A stretch of DNA of 64,000 nucleotides from Isochrysis galbana (taxonomy: Eukaryota; Haptophyta; Isochrysidales; Isochrysidaceae): NCBI GenBank assembly GCA_018136815.1, contig CM030938.1, forward strand, positions 3,139,289 through 3,203,288. Reading direction: 5' to 3'. Positions 10,601 to 20,304 of the stretch are shown here, piece after piece (within the stretch, counting starts at the first letter, position 1; every line of letters starts with the position of its first letter). Made by a program: the position numbers and the translations under genes. The notes under the pieces are model-generated. The model made no database searches, was not told the origin of the DNA, and was given only the letters and a program-made list of their open reading frames with translations.

Positions 10601-11568
10601 GTTGAGGTAGACTGCTTGTCAGGAGAAGTTGCTGTGAGGAGGGCCGACCTACTAATGGATCAGGTAACTGAAGGAGGGCAAATCAGGGGGCAGGTATCGG
10701 GAGGGAGGGGAATGCCCCCTTTCGCCCCACTAGATGATGCCAACCAGAGCAATGCATGCGCTGCAAAATTCGTTCTTCTTGGTGCCATCTGAAGGCGGCT
10801 TGATAAGAAGTGGGCTGGAGTTCCGATGATATGACCCTATTCACACACCCGATGGCCCACCCTGTGCTTACATCCGGTAGGGCACGCCTTTGAACCCTGA
10901 GATCGATCTAGGCCAGGTGCGAGATTCATGAGCAGCTTTCCCTGGCTGCGGCCGCATGCACGCTATCACTCGATCAGCCGATACCTGAATGAGACTTGAT
11001 ATCTCGCGCAGTTCCAATCTGCTTCATCGTAAGCTCGTCCCGCCCTGCTGTACAGGTGGAAGGCGGCTTCGTCATGGCTCTTGGGCTTTTTTTCTCAGAA
11101 ACGATTGAACATTCGCCAACGGGTTCCAACAAGACAATCGGCACATGGGAGTACAAGGTGAGCTTCCCTACCCTAGCTATGTGTAATGCCTTCAGCCTTC
11201 AGAGCTTCCCAAAACACTCGCAAGCAGACATTCTAGGGGGTGTTCCCAAATCATGCGACACGACATGGATGCCTCTTCCTCTTTTCCATCAGATTCCGGC
11301 CGTACACGACATTCCGCTCGAGCTGAATATCACCTTCTTGCCGCGCGCCCCAAATCCCGCACCAAATGCCACTCTTCACTCCAAGGCTTGCGCGGAGCCC
11401 CCCATGGCCCTCGCAGTCTCCGCCTTCCTTGCAGCACGATCGGCCATACTTGCGGCACGTGCTGAGGTAGAAGGAGCCCCGCGAATGCTGCTACTCAATG
11501 CACCCCTCACGCCCGCAGCAGTGCAAGCAGCGTGTCTCGTCGACCCACAGCATCTTGTAATGGAATGA
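4651..11568 (+). CDS. Xanthine dehydrogenase/aldehyde oxidase-family molybdo-flavoenzyme, 11 exons, with an N-terminal membrane-helix extension
   Basis: Exons: 4651-6103, 6301-6464, 6610-7590, 7792-7913, 8068-8836, 8921-9136, 9378-9992, 10148-10663, 10881-10916, 11056-11157, 11293-11568. All junctions are GT-AG and the frame is kept throughout, giving 1749 residues against about 1330 for the family. The first ATG after the G-tract was chosen as start. Two hydrophobic segments (about 36-50 and 62-83) precede the enzyme. The 2Fe-2S domains hold CGEGGCGAC (Cys160, 165, 168), QCGFC (225, 228) and CRC (266, 268). The FAD domain shows GSWAGNL and LPSDIATLL. The molybdopterin domain holds GGAYGGK, HGGCEVGQG and EPP with the catalytic-base Glu at about 1693. 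Where xanthine dehydrogenases have Glu after GGK there is Leu1192, and FRGFGGPQ is replaced by CRAPG (Arg1301). Both resemble aldehyde oxidases, so aldehyde oxidation is likelier than xanthine. A Ser/Ala-rich insert of about 140 residues separates the Fe-S and FAD parts. AATAAA at 11664 may be the poly(A) signal. Confidence 0.88.
10881..10916 (+). other. Microexon of 12 codons (exon 9 of the molybdo-flavoenzyme)
   Basis: The 36 bases between a TAG acceptor and a GT donor encode GTPLNPEIDLGQ, which corresponds to the conserved LNP..D.GQ segment of the molybdopterin domain. Without it, the two flanking exons still join in frame, but the protein would lack this active-site-proximal segment. It was found only by looking for the missing family motif. 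Confidence 0.85.
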
Positions 11569-13218
11569 CATTCATAGCTTCATAAATAGCTACGAATGTG
11601 TACCCGGCACTCGAGATGTGAGTGGTGGTACATGGATGCTGGTGTGCCGATGAAAAGAACTTCAATAAAAGGCCCGTTGTCGGTACTCCCCGCGTGGATG
11701 ACGTTGGCATGGCGGATCCGATTTTGAGTCCGCACACGCTCTTGTTTGAGTGGAAGAACAAGAGCCTCCTTCTAAATTGGAGGTATGCGGTGGCCATGCG
11801 GTGAGACTTGTATGCCGAGTGCGTCTTCAATGCGCAAAATTGAGCCTGTAGTCTCCTTGATACCGAGTGGTGTTTCTTGCTTATCTGGCAATGCTACGAT
11901 GCACATGTCCTTTGCAAGATATACTGACGGCCAATGCCTGCCACCAACCACCAAGCAATGCCGTCCTAGTGACCACGAATCTTCTGTTGGGTAAGGGCGA
12001 TGATAAGACTTTGCTGTGGTCGAACGGGTGGAGGAGGTATGCTCGAGAATACAGGGACCCTTGCTGCCAAAAAAAAAGATCTAAAGATTCTAGATTCTAG
12101 GCTAGCACCTATTGTCGGCACCAGTATCTACTGCCACTACCGCCCTGTTCACATAGCCCCTTCTACCTCCTCCTCTTCCCCTCGTTACCATTCCCTTTTC
12201 ATTCCTTTGTCTTCGGTTTCGGGGGTTTGGCCCAGGTGCGCTACCTTGGGCCTCGTCATGAGGATAGGTTGATAGGTTCTAGGTGCTCGGGGCACGCCTT
12301 ATCCTTCTCGCTATCTGCAGGTGGACTCGGATGGCGGATGGGTGGCTTGTTATCTTGTGTTGGACGTTCGCGTTCGCTTCCGAGGGCACCTATGTGTTGT
12401 GTGTTGTGGTTTGAGCGCGAATCGGGGTCAATCGTCAATGGACGTCTCGTATTTCTTTGACACTTTTGCTAACGTTTTTTCTAGTGAGAATTAGACGCGC
12501 GTGCCGCGTGCCGCGTACTATTGCTACGTTGCCACAGCAGTAGCACTATCTATAGCCATGTGCGCCAACCCGCTAGCAGCCACGTTACCCAGGACTACCG
12601 CAGTGAGGCACAGCGTAGGGCGTACGGAACGCCGAACGCCGCTATCGCGCCTCTTTTGTCTTTTGAGCCCCACCTTTCGTGGCCCCGGCCCCCGGCACCC
12701 CCTGGGGGGGAGGGGGAGGGGGGCATCCTATGGCAGTTGTACAGATGAAGAGTGGCGCTCCGCAACGGACGTGTATGCGTGCGCTCGTGCGCTCCGATGG
12801 CCCGCACATTATAGGAATATTATTGAAGTGAGCAATATGCAGTATGCAATATGCGTGCGCGCGCGCGCGGCTGCATTCGCATTCGGATTCGGAATGCCCA
12901 CATTCGACATTCGTTTGTGCCCACGTGCAAACGCAAACGCAGCTCGCTTATCGCTTACTGCTTTGTATTTGTATTCGTGATAACATGGACTGTATATCCC
13001 GATCCTGGATCTCTCTCTGCTCTCAAATTGCAAATTGAACTCCCTTACCCTTAGAAGTACATCAGCACCCTCACCCTCAAGACAGACTCAAGACTGACCT
13101 CCACTACTACTAAGGTTATACTTGGTCCTAATGGAGCGCGCCGCCGCGCCCCTCTCTTTCTCCCGCGGGTGAGGCAGAGGCGTGTCTGTTGAATGGCGCC
13201 GCGCGGCGCGGCGGGCGG
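11569..13218. other. Intergenic, no gene recognised; contains one copy of a dispersed repeat
   Basis: After the poly(A)-like AATAAA at 11664, frames are short and biased. A CT-rich module followed by a near-palindromic core lies at about 12110-12260 (see the repeat entry). Around 12840-12930 there is a (GC)n run followed by repeated 'attcg' motifs. At 13131 a 14-codon open frame starts with ATG upstream of the next gene and could be an upstream ORF. Confidence 0.4.
12110..12260 (+). repeat. Dispersed repeat, copy 1 (CT-rich module plus near-palindromic core)
   Basis: The core at 12229-12252 reads GGCCCAGGT, a GCGCT loop, then ACCTTGGGCC. It is preceded by a pyrimidine-rich stretch containing TTTGTCTTCGGTTT. 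Related copies are at about 18540-18665 and 35340-35485. The core begins with a sequence resembling a tRNA A-box (TGGCCCAGG), so a SINE-like origin is possible but unproven. Confidence 0.55.
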
Positions 13219-16200
13219 ATGCCGCAGACCAACCGGCCGCTCTCGCTCTGCGCGCCGAGCGAGGGCAGTGGGGAGGAGTGGGGACGTGGGCGATGCGCGC
13301 GTCGAGTCTTCGCGCCCGACGCGGCGCGCAAGGTGAGGCACCGCCACCCTGAGCTGGCGGCTCTCACGCAGAGCCAGCGGCCGAGCCGCAACCATCGGCT
13401 GCGCTCCACTCAGGGTGCCCAGCCTCGAGCTACTGGGGTTCCGGCGGCTGAATCTCCGATTGTCGAGGAGTCGACTATTGAAGCACTAACTATTGAGGCG
13501 TGGGCCGACGTACACGAGCCGGAGGCGGCGTGGGAATGCTTCCTCAGCCACACGCTCGGGGCTGCCTGTGGCGATGATGAGCTAGTGCTCAGCTCGCCAA
13601 CCGGGACGGCCGAGACCGTCTGGGAGAGCGGAGGTGTCGCCGTCTGCTCATCTCCATGCACACCTCCCACGCATATTTGCGGGCGGGAGGAGCTGCTCTC
13701 GCACACTTCTCCGGTTGACCGTGGACAGCAGGCATTCCAGAACATTGCCAGGTGCGCCACGTTAGCTTCTGGGGGTAGCAGCGCCGAGGCTGCCCCTGAG
13801 TACACACATCGCATGCCTAATGACCAAATTCGCGACGGACGGGCCGACGCGAGGACTACCAGCCCAGTGTTGTCCGATGGTTTTCCACCCGACGATTTGC
13901 TCACGACGTCGCCCCTTGACCCCGAGTTGAGGCGCATTGATAGAATTGAGAGGCCCGAAACCGAGGCCGCGCCACCTTCTAGTGGCATGTCGATGCGGAT
14001 GATGGACGAGGAGGAGTGTCTTGCCCGTGCCGTCACGCGCCGACTGAGCTCCCAAGCCTACGAAGCCGCTCAGCTTCGTTCGCGTTTGATTGAGCGTGAG
14101 GAAGCGCTCATCGAGGCGATTCGTGCGGGGGAGGCTGCGGTACGCCGTGTTGAGGATGCTGCGCAGGCAGAGAGAAGTCAGGCCCAAGCAGAGATTGCTA
14201 CGCTGCGCGCTTGTCTCTCGAACGCGCGACGTGAAGGGGCGGACGAGGCGGCACGCGTGGCGGCCCACGCTATGGATGAGCGATGGAGGTTGGAAGCCCG
14301 CTTGAGCGCCGAGCGGGCTGAAGCCACGAAAGAACGTTTGAGGGTCGTCGGCGCGGCAGAGGAAGATGTGAGGAGGCTTGAGCGCGATTTGCGTCAGGCA
14401 CAGGACGATCTTGGGGCAGCAATGCGTGCTGCGAGACGACGGGAGACGGAACTTCAGACTGGTGCGAACAACCACTTGGCGGCGGAGTTAGCGGCGGAGG
14501 CGGAGATGGCAGAGAGCAAGGCTGCTGAGCACGCAACGCTAAGGGCAGAGGTGCGAGCAGCTCGCGCTGAGGTTGCGCAATTGCGCTCTGCAGCAGAGGC
14601 AGAAGTCGAGGTGGTGGCACAATGTGCCGCGGCAGAGTTCAACGAGATGGAGGGACAGCTGAAAGCGGCGGTGCGCATGGCTGAGGTGGAGCGGCGGCGT
14701 GCGGCACAGGCTAAGGACGCAACGCTGATAGAGCGGGACGAATTGGAGCGCTCGGCCTCTGAGGCAGCACGAGCCTACGAGGCAGTTGGCGACATAGCAC
14801 GAAGGCTTCTCGCGGATGACCTGGCACGTAAGCGGGCGTCGGATGACTTGGCACGGAAGCTCGCGCTCAGTCGTGCTGCACTAGCGGTGAGGGAAGTGGA
14901 GGTTGGGAGGGAGGCAGCATTATCGCGGGATGCAGAGGGTATGCCCGCAGAGGGCTGGGTTTTGGAGTTGGCTCACGCAGATGGGCTCGTTGCGGCAGCG
15001 GAGGCGAAGGCGGCGCTTGCGGAGAGTGAGGTCTCACGGCTGAAGTTGCGGCTGGAGACAGCTGAGTCGTCTTTACGTGAGCTGCGAGGTGTGAATCGAC
15101 GGATGGCTACGATGGAGTCCGAGAATGCTCGGTTGCTAGGGGAGCTCAACAAATCCGAAATCCGTCTGCAAGAGGCTCGCAAGCTGCTGCGGCGTCAAGA
15201 TGAGGCACTGGGTGAGGCGCGTGAGACAGGGGTAGTGGCGCTGCAGGGAATGCTGGCCGTTGCTGTGCGAGATCGAGCGATTGCCACGTCGCGGGCAGTG
15301 GCTCTGGAGCGGTCGGTCTCGTGGCTCAAGCGGGATGGCTTGGACGCACGGCGTGCTCTAGCCTCGGATTTGATGGCCTTCGCCAAGTCCATCACGGCAC
15401 CCACCATTGCTGTCAACGATCTCGTGCGAGCGACTGTGTCATCTTACGAGGCACACCCGGGGGCTGCTCAAACCTCGCCATCCGGCAAGCAGCATGCGGA
15501 TTTGTTGATGGGAAGAGAAAGAAGATGCTGTTGCGCATGGGCGTCGGCACCCATACTTCGAACGGACTCGATTCCCCCAAAAGAGGGGTTGAAAGCCGGG
15601 CGCGCTGAGTACGGCTCACTCACTCGGGACTGCGGCTATGCCGTTGTGCGGCACTCTGCTGACCGTGGGCTCAGAGACCTCTGCGCCATTGAGAAGGCCA
15701 GGATCGCCTCGTTAGAAGCGAATGCTCTCGGCGAGGAATCCGTGAGGTCGGTCGATATTCGGGGCTCAGTGCTGTACCCTGAGCATACAATGGCGGTGGC
15801 GGCTTCACCGGAGGCTTCGACAAACGAGAAAGGCGAGGAGGCGGTCAGACGTGACACCATTGCTCTCAGAGATTTCGCTCCACAAAGCTCATGGGACGGG
15901 AAGGAGCACTCAATGAAGGAGGTAGGCGGCGGGACGGCGGGGAGAGCAGCTGATACGGCGCGGCCCGTGTTGCGCACGCCCTGCGCTCAGTGCGCACCTG
16001 CCACTCCGACGCGGTCTCGCATGTATGGCAGAATTGTCGGTGCGACTTGCGACGCCGCACCGCTTTCGAGTAGCCCAGAGTCTCTTTTCGAAGCATCTGT
16101 GGTCCTCAAGCGTATTCCACCATCGCACGCGACCTCGACGATCGAACGAGGAAACGGTTTGGGCTCACCTTCTCGGCGCACCCTCCTCGAGGCACTCTTC

Positions 16201-16341
16201 AACTCCAACGTGCAGCTAGCCGAACTGTCGAATGCAAGAGCCGCAGCCAGGGAAGTGCAGGATCGGTATCGATGCCGTCAAGATGTGCAAGTGGCGAAAG
16301 ACTGTGCTTCTACGACGGCCGGTGGTGCGATTGAAGATTAG
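13219..16341 (+). CDS. Long coiled-coil protein, function unknown
   Basis: Open frame of 1040 residues from the first in-frame ATG (13219). Residues of about 1-270 are low-complexity Ser/Pro/Thr and acidic. Residues of about 270-710 are a nearly unbroken helical stretch rich in Ala, Glu, Arg and Leu with heptad-like spacing and many RLE, AEAE and LRAE segments, predicted as a long coiled coil. The remainder is mixed and low complexity, with a Cys cluster (RRCCCAW) near residue 775. No catalytic motif is visible. Proteins of this shape are usually structural, cytoskeletal or membrane-tethering, but that is inference. A GT-AG intron near 13331 (after GCGCAAG) cannot be excluded, because the frame stays open there. 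The base composition is like that of the neighbouring genes. Confidence 0.65.
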   Translation: MPQTNRPLSLCAPSEGSGEEWGRGRCARRVFAPDAARKVRHRHPELAALTQSQRPSRNHRLRSTQGAQPRATGVPAAESPIVEESTIEALTIEAWADVHEPEAAWECFLSHTLGAACGDDELVLSSPTGTAETVWESGGVAVCSSPCTPPTHICGREELLSHTSPVDRGQQAFQNIARCATLASGGSSAEAAPEYTHRMPNDQIRDGRADARTTSPVLSDGFPPDDLLTTSPLDPELRRIDRIERPETEAAPPSSGMSMRMMDEEECLARAVTRRLSSQAYEAAQLRSRLIEREEALIEAIRAGEAAVRRVEDAAQAERSQAQAEIATLRACLSNARREGADEAARVAAHAMDERWRLEARLSAERAEATKERLRVVGAAEEDVRRLERDLRQAQDDLGAAMRAARRRETELQTGANNHLAAELAAEAEMAESKAAEHATLRAEVRAARAEVAQLRSAAEAEVEVVAQCAAAEFNEMEGQLKAAVRMAEVERRRAAQAKDATLIERDELERSASEAARAYEAVGDIARRLLADDLARKRASDDLARKLALSRAALAVREVEVGREAALSRDAEGMPAEGWVLELAHADGLVAAAEAKAALAESEVSRLKLRLETAESSLRELRGVNRRMATMESENARLLGELNKSEIRLQEARKLLRRQDEALGEARETGVVALQGMLAVAVRDRAIATSRAVALERSVSWLKRDGLDARRALASDLMAFAKSITAPTIAVNDLVRATVSSYEAHPGAAQTSPSGKQHADLLMGRERRCCCAWASAPILRTDSIPPKEGLKAGRAEYGSLTRDCGYAVVRHSADRGLRDLCAIEKARIASLEANALGEESVRSVDIRGSVLYPEHTMAVAASPEASTNEKGEEAVRRDTIALRDFAPQSSWDGKEHSMKEVGGGTAGRAADTARPVLRTPCAQCAPATPTRSRMYGRIVGATCDAAPLSSSPESLFEASVVLKRIPPSHATSTIERGNGLGSPSRRTLLEALFNSNVQLAELSNARAAAREVQDRYRCRQDVQVAKDCASTTAGGAIED

Positions 16342-17399
16342 GTGGTCAGCGTGAGCTCTTGCGAAATGTCTAAGAGGGCAAGCCCTCTGTATAAGCGCCC
16401 TCCGCATAGCCCTAGCCCAAGCCTGCAATCTGTTGCACTCTTGCCGATCGCGATAAAGCTCAGTGGCGGCCCGACGACTAGCTCCAACAAGTGGTCTCCC
16501 TCGTCGCACAATGGCTAGGCTCCCTCCAAAGCGGCGGTCAAATTGTAGTTGCTAAGTGATGGCCCAGATTTCCTCTACGTATTCCGTGTTGCCTGGCCTT
16601 GGGATGGAATGCTAGATTTGCTTTTTTCTTGCCTTCGCCATCATGGGTACCCATGAACCTCTCCGCCTAGGTAAAACACAACCATATACCACACGTCATC
16701 CCTCGGGTCTGATCCTACCTCGCCTGGAATAGAAACGCTGACGCCCCAACACTAACGGCCTACAATGCTGCTATTTCTGCATTACTCTTGGTAGCTAGAG
16801 CTAGCCCTGGACAATTACATGCCTTTACCTCACATTCACATAGTAAAAAATCTTTTTATATTCACGCCTCGCCCGTGGCTCTAGGACTGTACCGTGTAGC
16901 CACGCCCTATCCCCCTAAACTTTCCCTCCTACATCTGCCTTGCGGCTCCTCACCTTGTGCGCTACGTAAAAAAAATTCTTAATATTCTCGCCGCTCGCGC
17001 GACTCTGCACTCTAACACATGCTCGCGCGACTCTGCACTCTAACACATGCAGCCTCGCCCGCCGCTCTCATCCCCCCTCCACCTGCCTTGCGGCCCGTCC
17101 CTCGTGCGCTACCTAGGGGCTGGGTGTATGGGGTTTCCTGCAGCAGACGGTGTGCACCGATCCCCGATAGGTTTTCCACTCCTTCCTCCTGTACCATCGG
17201 GCTATCGGTTTCTATATTGCTTCTTTTTTTTTAAACCTATGAGCCTTGTGCGCTACGTAGGGGCTCGGGTTGTGGGGGTGCTTGGATTGGGCGGGGTGCT
17301 CCAGCCCCTAGCGGTTCGGTTCCCTCCTTCCTCCTGTGCCACTAGGTGATCGGATTATCTCGTGGCGGAGCCGTCGAGGTACGGACCACCCTCCCAGAC
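16342..17399. other. Intergenic with short repeated modules
   Basis: No gene recognised. A module containing 'TGCGCTAC(G/C)TA' followed by G-rich or A-rich sequence recurs at about 16958, 17105 and 17249. A tandem duplication of 28 bases sits at 16993-17048. Poly-T/A patches are present at 16850, 16970 and 17225. Confidence 0.45.
16993..17048 (+). repeat. Tandem duplication, 2 x 28 bp
   Basis: Two adjacent perfect copies of a 28-base unit beginning GCTCGCGCGACTC and ending CTAACACAT. Confidence 0.9.
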
Positions 17400-17502
17400 A
17401 TGGCAGCACAAGACACAAGACACACAGTAGTCCTGCAACACCAGACAGAGCCTGAGGAACCACCTTTGAAACCATACTCTAGAGTAGTCGTACCTCGACG
17501 GC
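17370..17502. repeat. 14-bp perfect inverted repeat around the start of the phosphatase gene
   Basis: GCCGTCGAGGTACG at 17370-17383 is the reverse complement of 17489-17502. The arms are separated by 105 bases and bracket the proposed ATG at 17400. A transcript could fold into a stem that encloses the start codon. Confidence 0.8.
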
Positions 17503-18320
17503 GCGGTCTAAATCGCGGAAGGCTCCTTTCCGTCGGCCGCGCGGTGCGGATGAGGATGCGGGCCGGCCTGTCTCGGCTGGACCTCGCCTTCATCCGGCAT
17601 GGGAGCACGGCCCCCACGACGCCAGACATCGCGCGCGTGCTTTCAGACAAGGGTAGAGCGCATGCGCGCCTCGCCGGCTCTACCTACCTCCGCCGCATTG
17701 GCGCGCTTGCCCCGCTGGTCATCTGCTCCGCTGCCGGCCGCTGCGTCGAGACTGCCACGCTCGCGCTTGGCGAGCTGGCTGCCGGCTCAGGTGAGATCAA
17801 ACTGGTGCGTAGCCAGGCGCTCTATGATGGCACGATGCAACCAGAAGGTAGCGCCATCTTCCGCAAGCTGGGCTACGCGCCGCTACGCGACTACCACGCT
17901 GAGGGCGAGACTGTCCGCACGCTGCTTGATGGCTACGCGAGAGGTGCCCTCGACGAGATTGACAGCATCGCTCAACGGTACCTACCCCAATCGTTGGATT
18001 CTGAGCGGCGTACGCTCTGCGTCTTTGGGCATGCCATATGTGCGCGCGTTCAGTGCCCTGTAGACCGCCAAGGTGTCAGCGCACAAACCAACAAACTACG
18101 TTGCACCTAAGTGCCCGATGCACTGTCTTGGTCATGGGCACTGAGAAACCTCCGCTCGCCTCGCACAGATTTGCCTTCGATCGTATTGCTACTTGCGAGG
18201 GAGCGCGGCCTTAATCGGAAATCACTCGACGTCGCGCTAGATACAAACACTGCTGAGGCCAGCGGGTATCTAGTCACGGCTCAAGAGGTTTCGTACCTCC
18301 TCCCAAACGATCGGGGATGA
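17400..18320 (+). CDS. Histidine phosphatase (phosphoglycerate mutase-like) superfamily protein, two exons
   Basis: Exon 1 is 17400-18039 and exon 2 is 18169-18320; the 129-bp GT-AG intron preserves the frame, giving 263 residues. The superfamily signature RHG is at residues 66-68 (FIRHGST), with His67 as the expected phospho-accepting residue. The second catalytic His is His211 in FGHAI, immediately before the splice junction. A conserved-type acidic residue lies in the DGTMQPEG/EGETVRTLL region. The C-terminal exon supplies LLLARERG...DTNTAEASGYLVTA, a plausible end of the fold. The first 55 residues are basic and variable and could be a targeting extension. This superfamily includes phosphoglycerate mutases, SixA-like and other phosphatases; the substrate cannot be told from sequence. 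The start at 17400 is the first ATG in frame. Confidence 0.75.
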
Positions 18321-19101
18321 CCACCTGGATTGGAAGGAATGCCCAGTGTGACGTCGTGTCGTCACCAAAGTCATGCGACGTGTTCAGGTAGATTGCTGCG
18401 CACAAATTTTGGCTTGCATCCGTTCGAGTCTTCATCAAATCCAGGGGAGCGCACAGCTTCTCGACTTTTTCATCCGACATTTGGTACCAAAAATATGAAG
18501 ATTCGGCGCCAACCCCTATGTTGGGCACGGCACTTGCTACCTCACTAGTTCCAACGCCCTTCTTATATCCCCTCTCTAACTCCCTTCTTCCCCCCCCCCC
18601 CCCCTCATTCCTTTTCCTTTAGTGTCTGGGGATGGGCCTAGGTGCTCTACCTCGGGCCAGGTGGCGGGGATGGGTTTATTTGGTTGCTGGTTTAGCGTGT
18701 GAGTGTGAGTAAAACAATCTTAGCAGTGCTGTGGGTCCGTAGTCCATAGCCCTCGACGGCAACGGAGTCAACGGAGCCCCTACCCCGCGATGGCGATGGG
18801 GGTATGCGCGGTTAGTGCATGGCCCTGCTAGATGTGAAACACGGCACACGGGAGGGGGGGCCTCTAAACACAGCAAAAATTGAAAATGGAAACTGAAATC
18901 GGCCTGCCTCTGCTTTTAGTTATTTTTATTGGCTTTTCTAGAAACTGAATAAACTGAAACTAGAAACACGGGAACGTCGCAAACACGGCATGCTGCTAGG
19001 GAGGGCTAGGGCGTTTGCAACACGGTGAAAACGGGCTGTTTTCGGCCTCCGTACAAAGACGGTAAAACCGTGTTTACCATGCCCATGTAGATGCATGGCG
19101 G
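18321..19101. other. Intergenic; contains dispersed-repeat copy 2
   Basis: No gene recognised. A poly-C run at about 18591-18604 lies within the dispersed repeat described separately. The 18860-19080 stretch has repeated 'aaactgaaa' and 'aaacacgg' motifs. Confidence 0.4.
18540..18665 (+). repeat. Dispersed repeat, copy 2
   Basis: CT-rich module with a C14-type run, then the near-palindromic core at 18634-18658 (GGGCCTAGGT, loop, CTACCTCGGGCC). It has the same order of elements as copies at about 12110 and 35340. Confidence 0.55.
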
Positions 19102-19860
19102 CTCGTCGGCCTAGATGGCGTATACACACCGACAGGCCCGCGTATACGTATTATACGCGTGTATACGGGTCTGGCATGTATACACACTGTATACACAGCT
19201 GTATAATACACATACGGGGTAGGGGGGGAGGCTATATATATATACTTACATACATACACATACAGCACTATATAGACTATTTTTGTATGTATGTATAGGG
19301 ACATAGGGACCCATCGTCAGCCCATCGCCCACATCATCACCCGCCTTCCTGAATCCTGAATGGTGTATTTCACTGCCATCTGCCATCCTCTCATGTAGAT
19401 ATAGTATATAGTAACACACATGATGTGTCTAGTGAGGCCAGTATCCTGGCATCCTGGCACTATTGGCTTGACTTTGACTCTTTGACAGTGTGTGTGTGTG
19501 TGTACTGTAGTGTGTGTGTGCACGAGCGGACGAGCGGGCTATTGATTGTTAGCTGCTATTAATGTCATTTTTGATGTTTGTAGTTACAACATGTGAGAGC
19601 ATGTAACATGTTGGCCTACACACACATGATGATCTAGATCTAGATAACTATAAGGGCTGGCAATGGCTGTGTGGTGTTTCTGGTTTCGGTGGGTCTGCTC
19701 CCGCCCGCCGTGCTGCTGCGGCTATGACGAGGCGCGCTGCGCGCGCCTTGTGTATACTGTGTGTATACTGTGTATACAGGGTATATACTGTGTATTATAC
19801 ACGTGTATACGGCTCTGTGTATTATACACAGTATACGCATACGCCATCTAGGCTCGTCGG
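19102..19860. mobile_element. Non-autonomous inverted-repeat DNA transposon (743 bp) with 8-bp target duplication
   Basis: The element runs 19110-19852. Its ends are perfect 14-bp inverted repeats: CCTAGATGGCGTAT at 19110-19123 and the reverse complement at 19839-19852. Both sides are flanked by the direct repeat CTCGTCGG (19102-19109 and 19853-19860). Just inside each end are about 100 bases packed with the palindrome GTATAC and TATA/CACA alternation, so the ends could form large hairpins. The middle is AT/TG-rich with TG dinucleotide runs (19490-19520) and has no coding frame. Eight-base duplications are typical of hAT, P and some other cut-and-paste superfamilies; the terminal bases do not decide which. 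No transposase is encoded. Confidence 0.85.
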
Positions 19861-20304
19861 ATGAACGTCATGAGTATGTGGCTAGCATTCTAGCCAACGA
19901 GATGCTCTACAAGACTAGCCCCCTCCCCCCCCGGCATCTCCCTCGCTACAGGGACAGCTCCGCCCCCCCCCCCCCCCCCCCCGCCCCGCCCCCCCCCCCC
20001 GGCATCGCCCCGCCCCGCCCGCGTGCGTTCCTCTCAACATCCCCCATCCTTTCTTCCCTGTGATCTTTCCCTTTCTTTCTTCTTCCCTTCCCTTCCTTTC
20101 ATCGTCTCTTCATCGCCCCCGCCCCCCCCCGGGCGCCCCCAAGGGAGGTCGGGGCCTCGGGCTCGCGCCTACCGCTCTCTCGCTCTCTCTTTCTCTCTCT
20201 CCCTCTCCCCCCCTCCCTCCCCCCTCTTCCCCTTCCGTCTCGGCGTGCGCATTCTCCCCCCCGCCCCCCCCCCTCCCCCCCCCCCCCCCCCCTCCCCCCA
20301 CGCG
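19853..20304. promoter_or_regulatory. Pyrimidine-rich upstream region of the VMP1-like gene
   Basis: From 19915 to 20300 the plus strand is almost entirely C and T, with several poly-C runs interrupted by single bases and CTCTCT tracts, ending directly before the ATG at 20305. The open frame through it encodes only Pro/Ser/Leu and is not credible protein. It probably covers the promoter and 5' leader. No TATA motif is seen. Confidence 0.45.

Noticed and set aside
12840-12930. CRISPR-like or tandem repeat array
   Set aside because: Only short dinucleotide and 'attcg' repeats with no regular spacers. The genome is eukaryotic.
20023-20304. N-terminal Pro/Ser extension of the VMP1-like protein
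   Set aside because: It is encoded by the pyrimidine-rich leader with poly-C runs. The ATG at 20305 gives a normal protein start.
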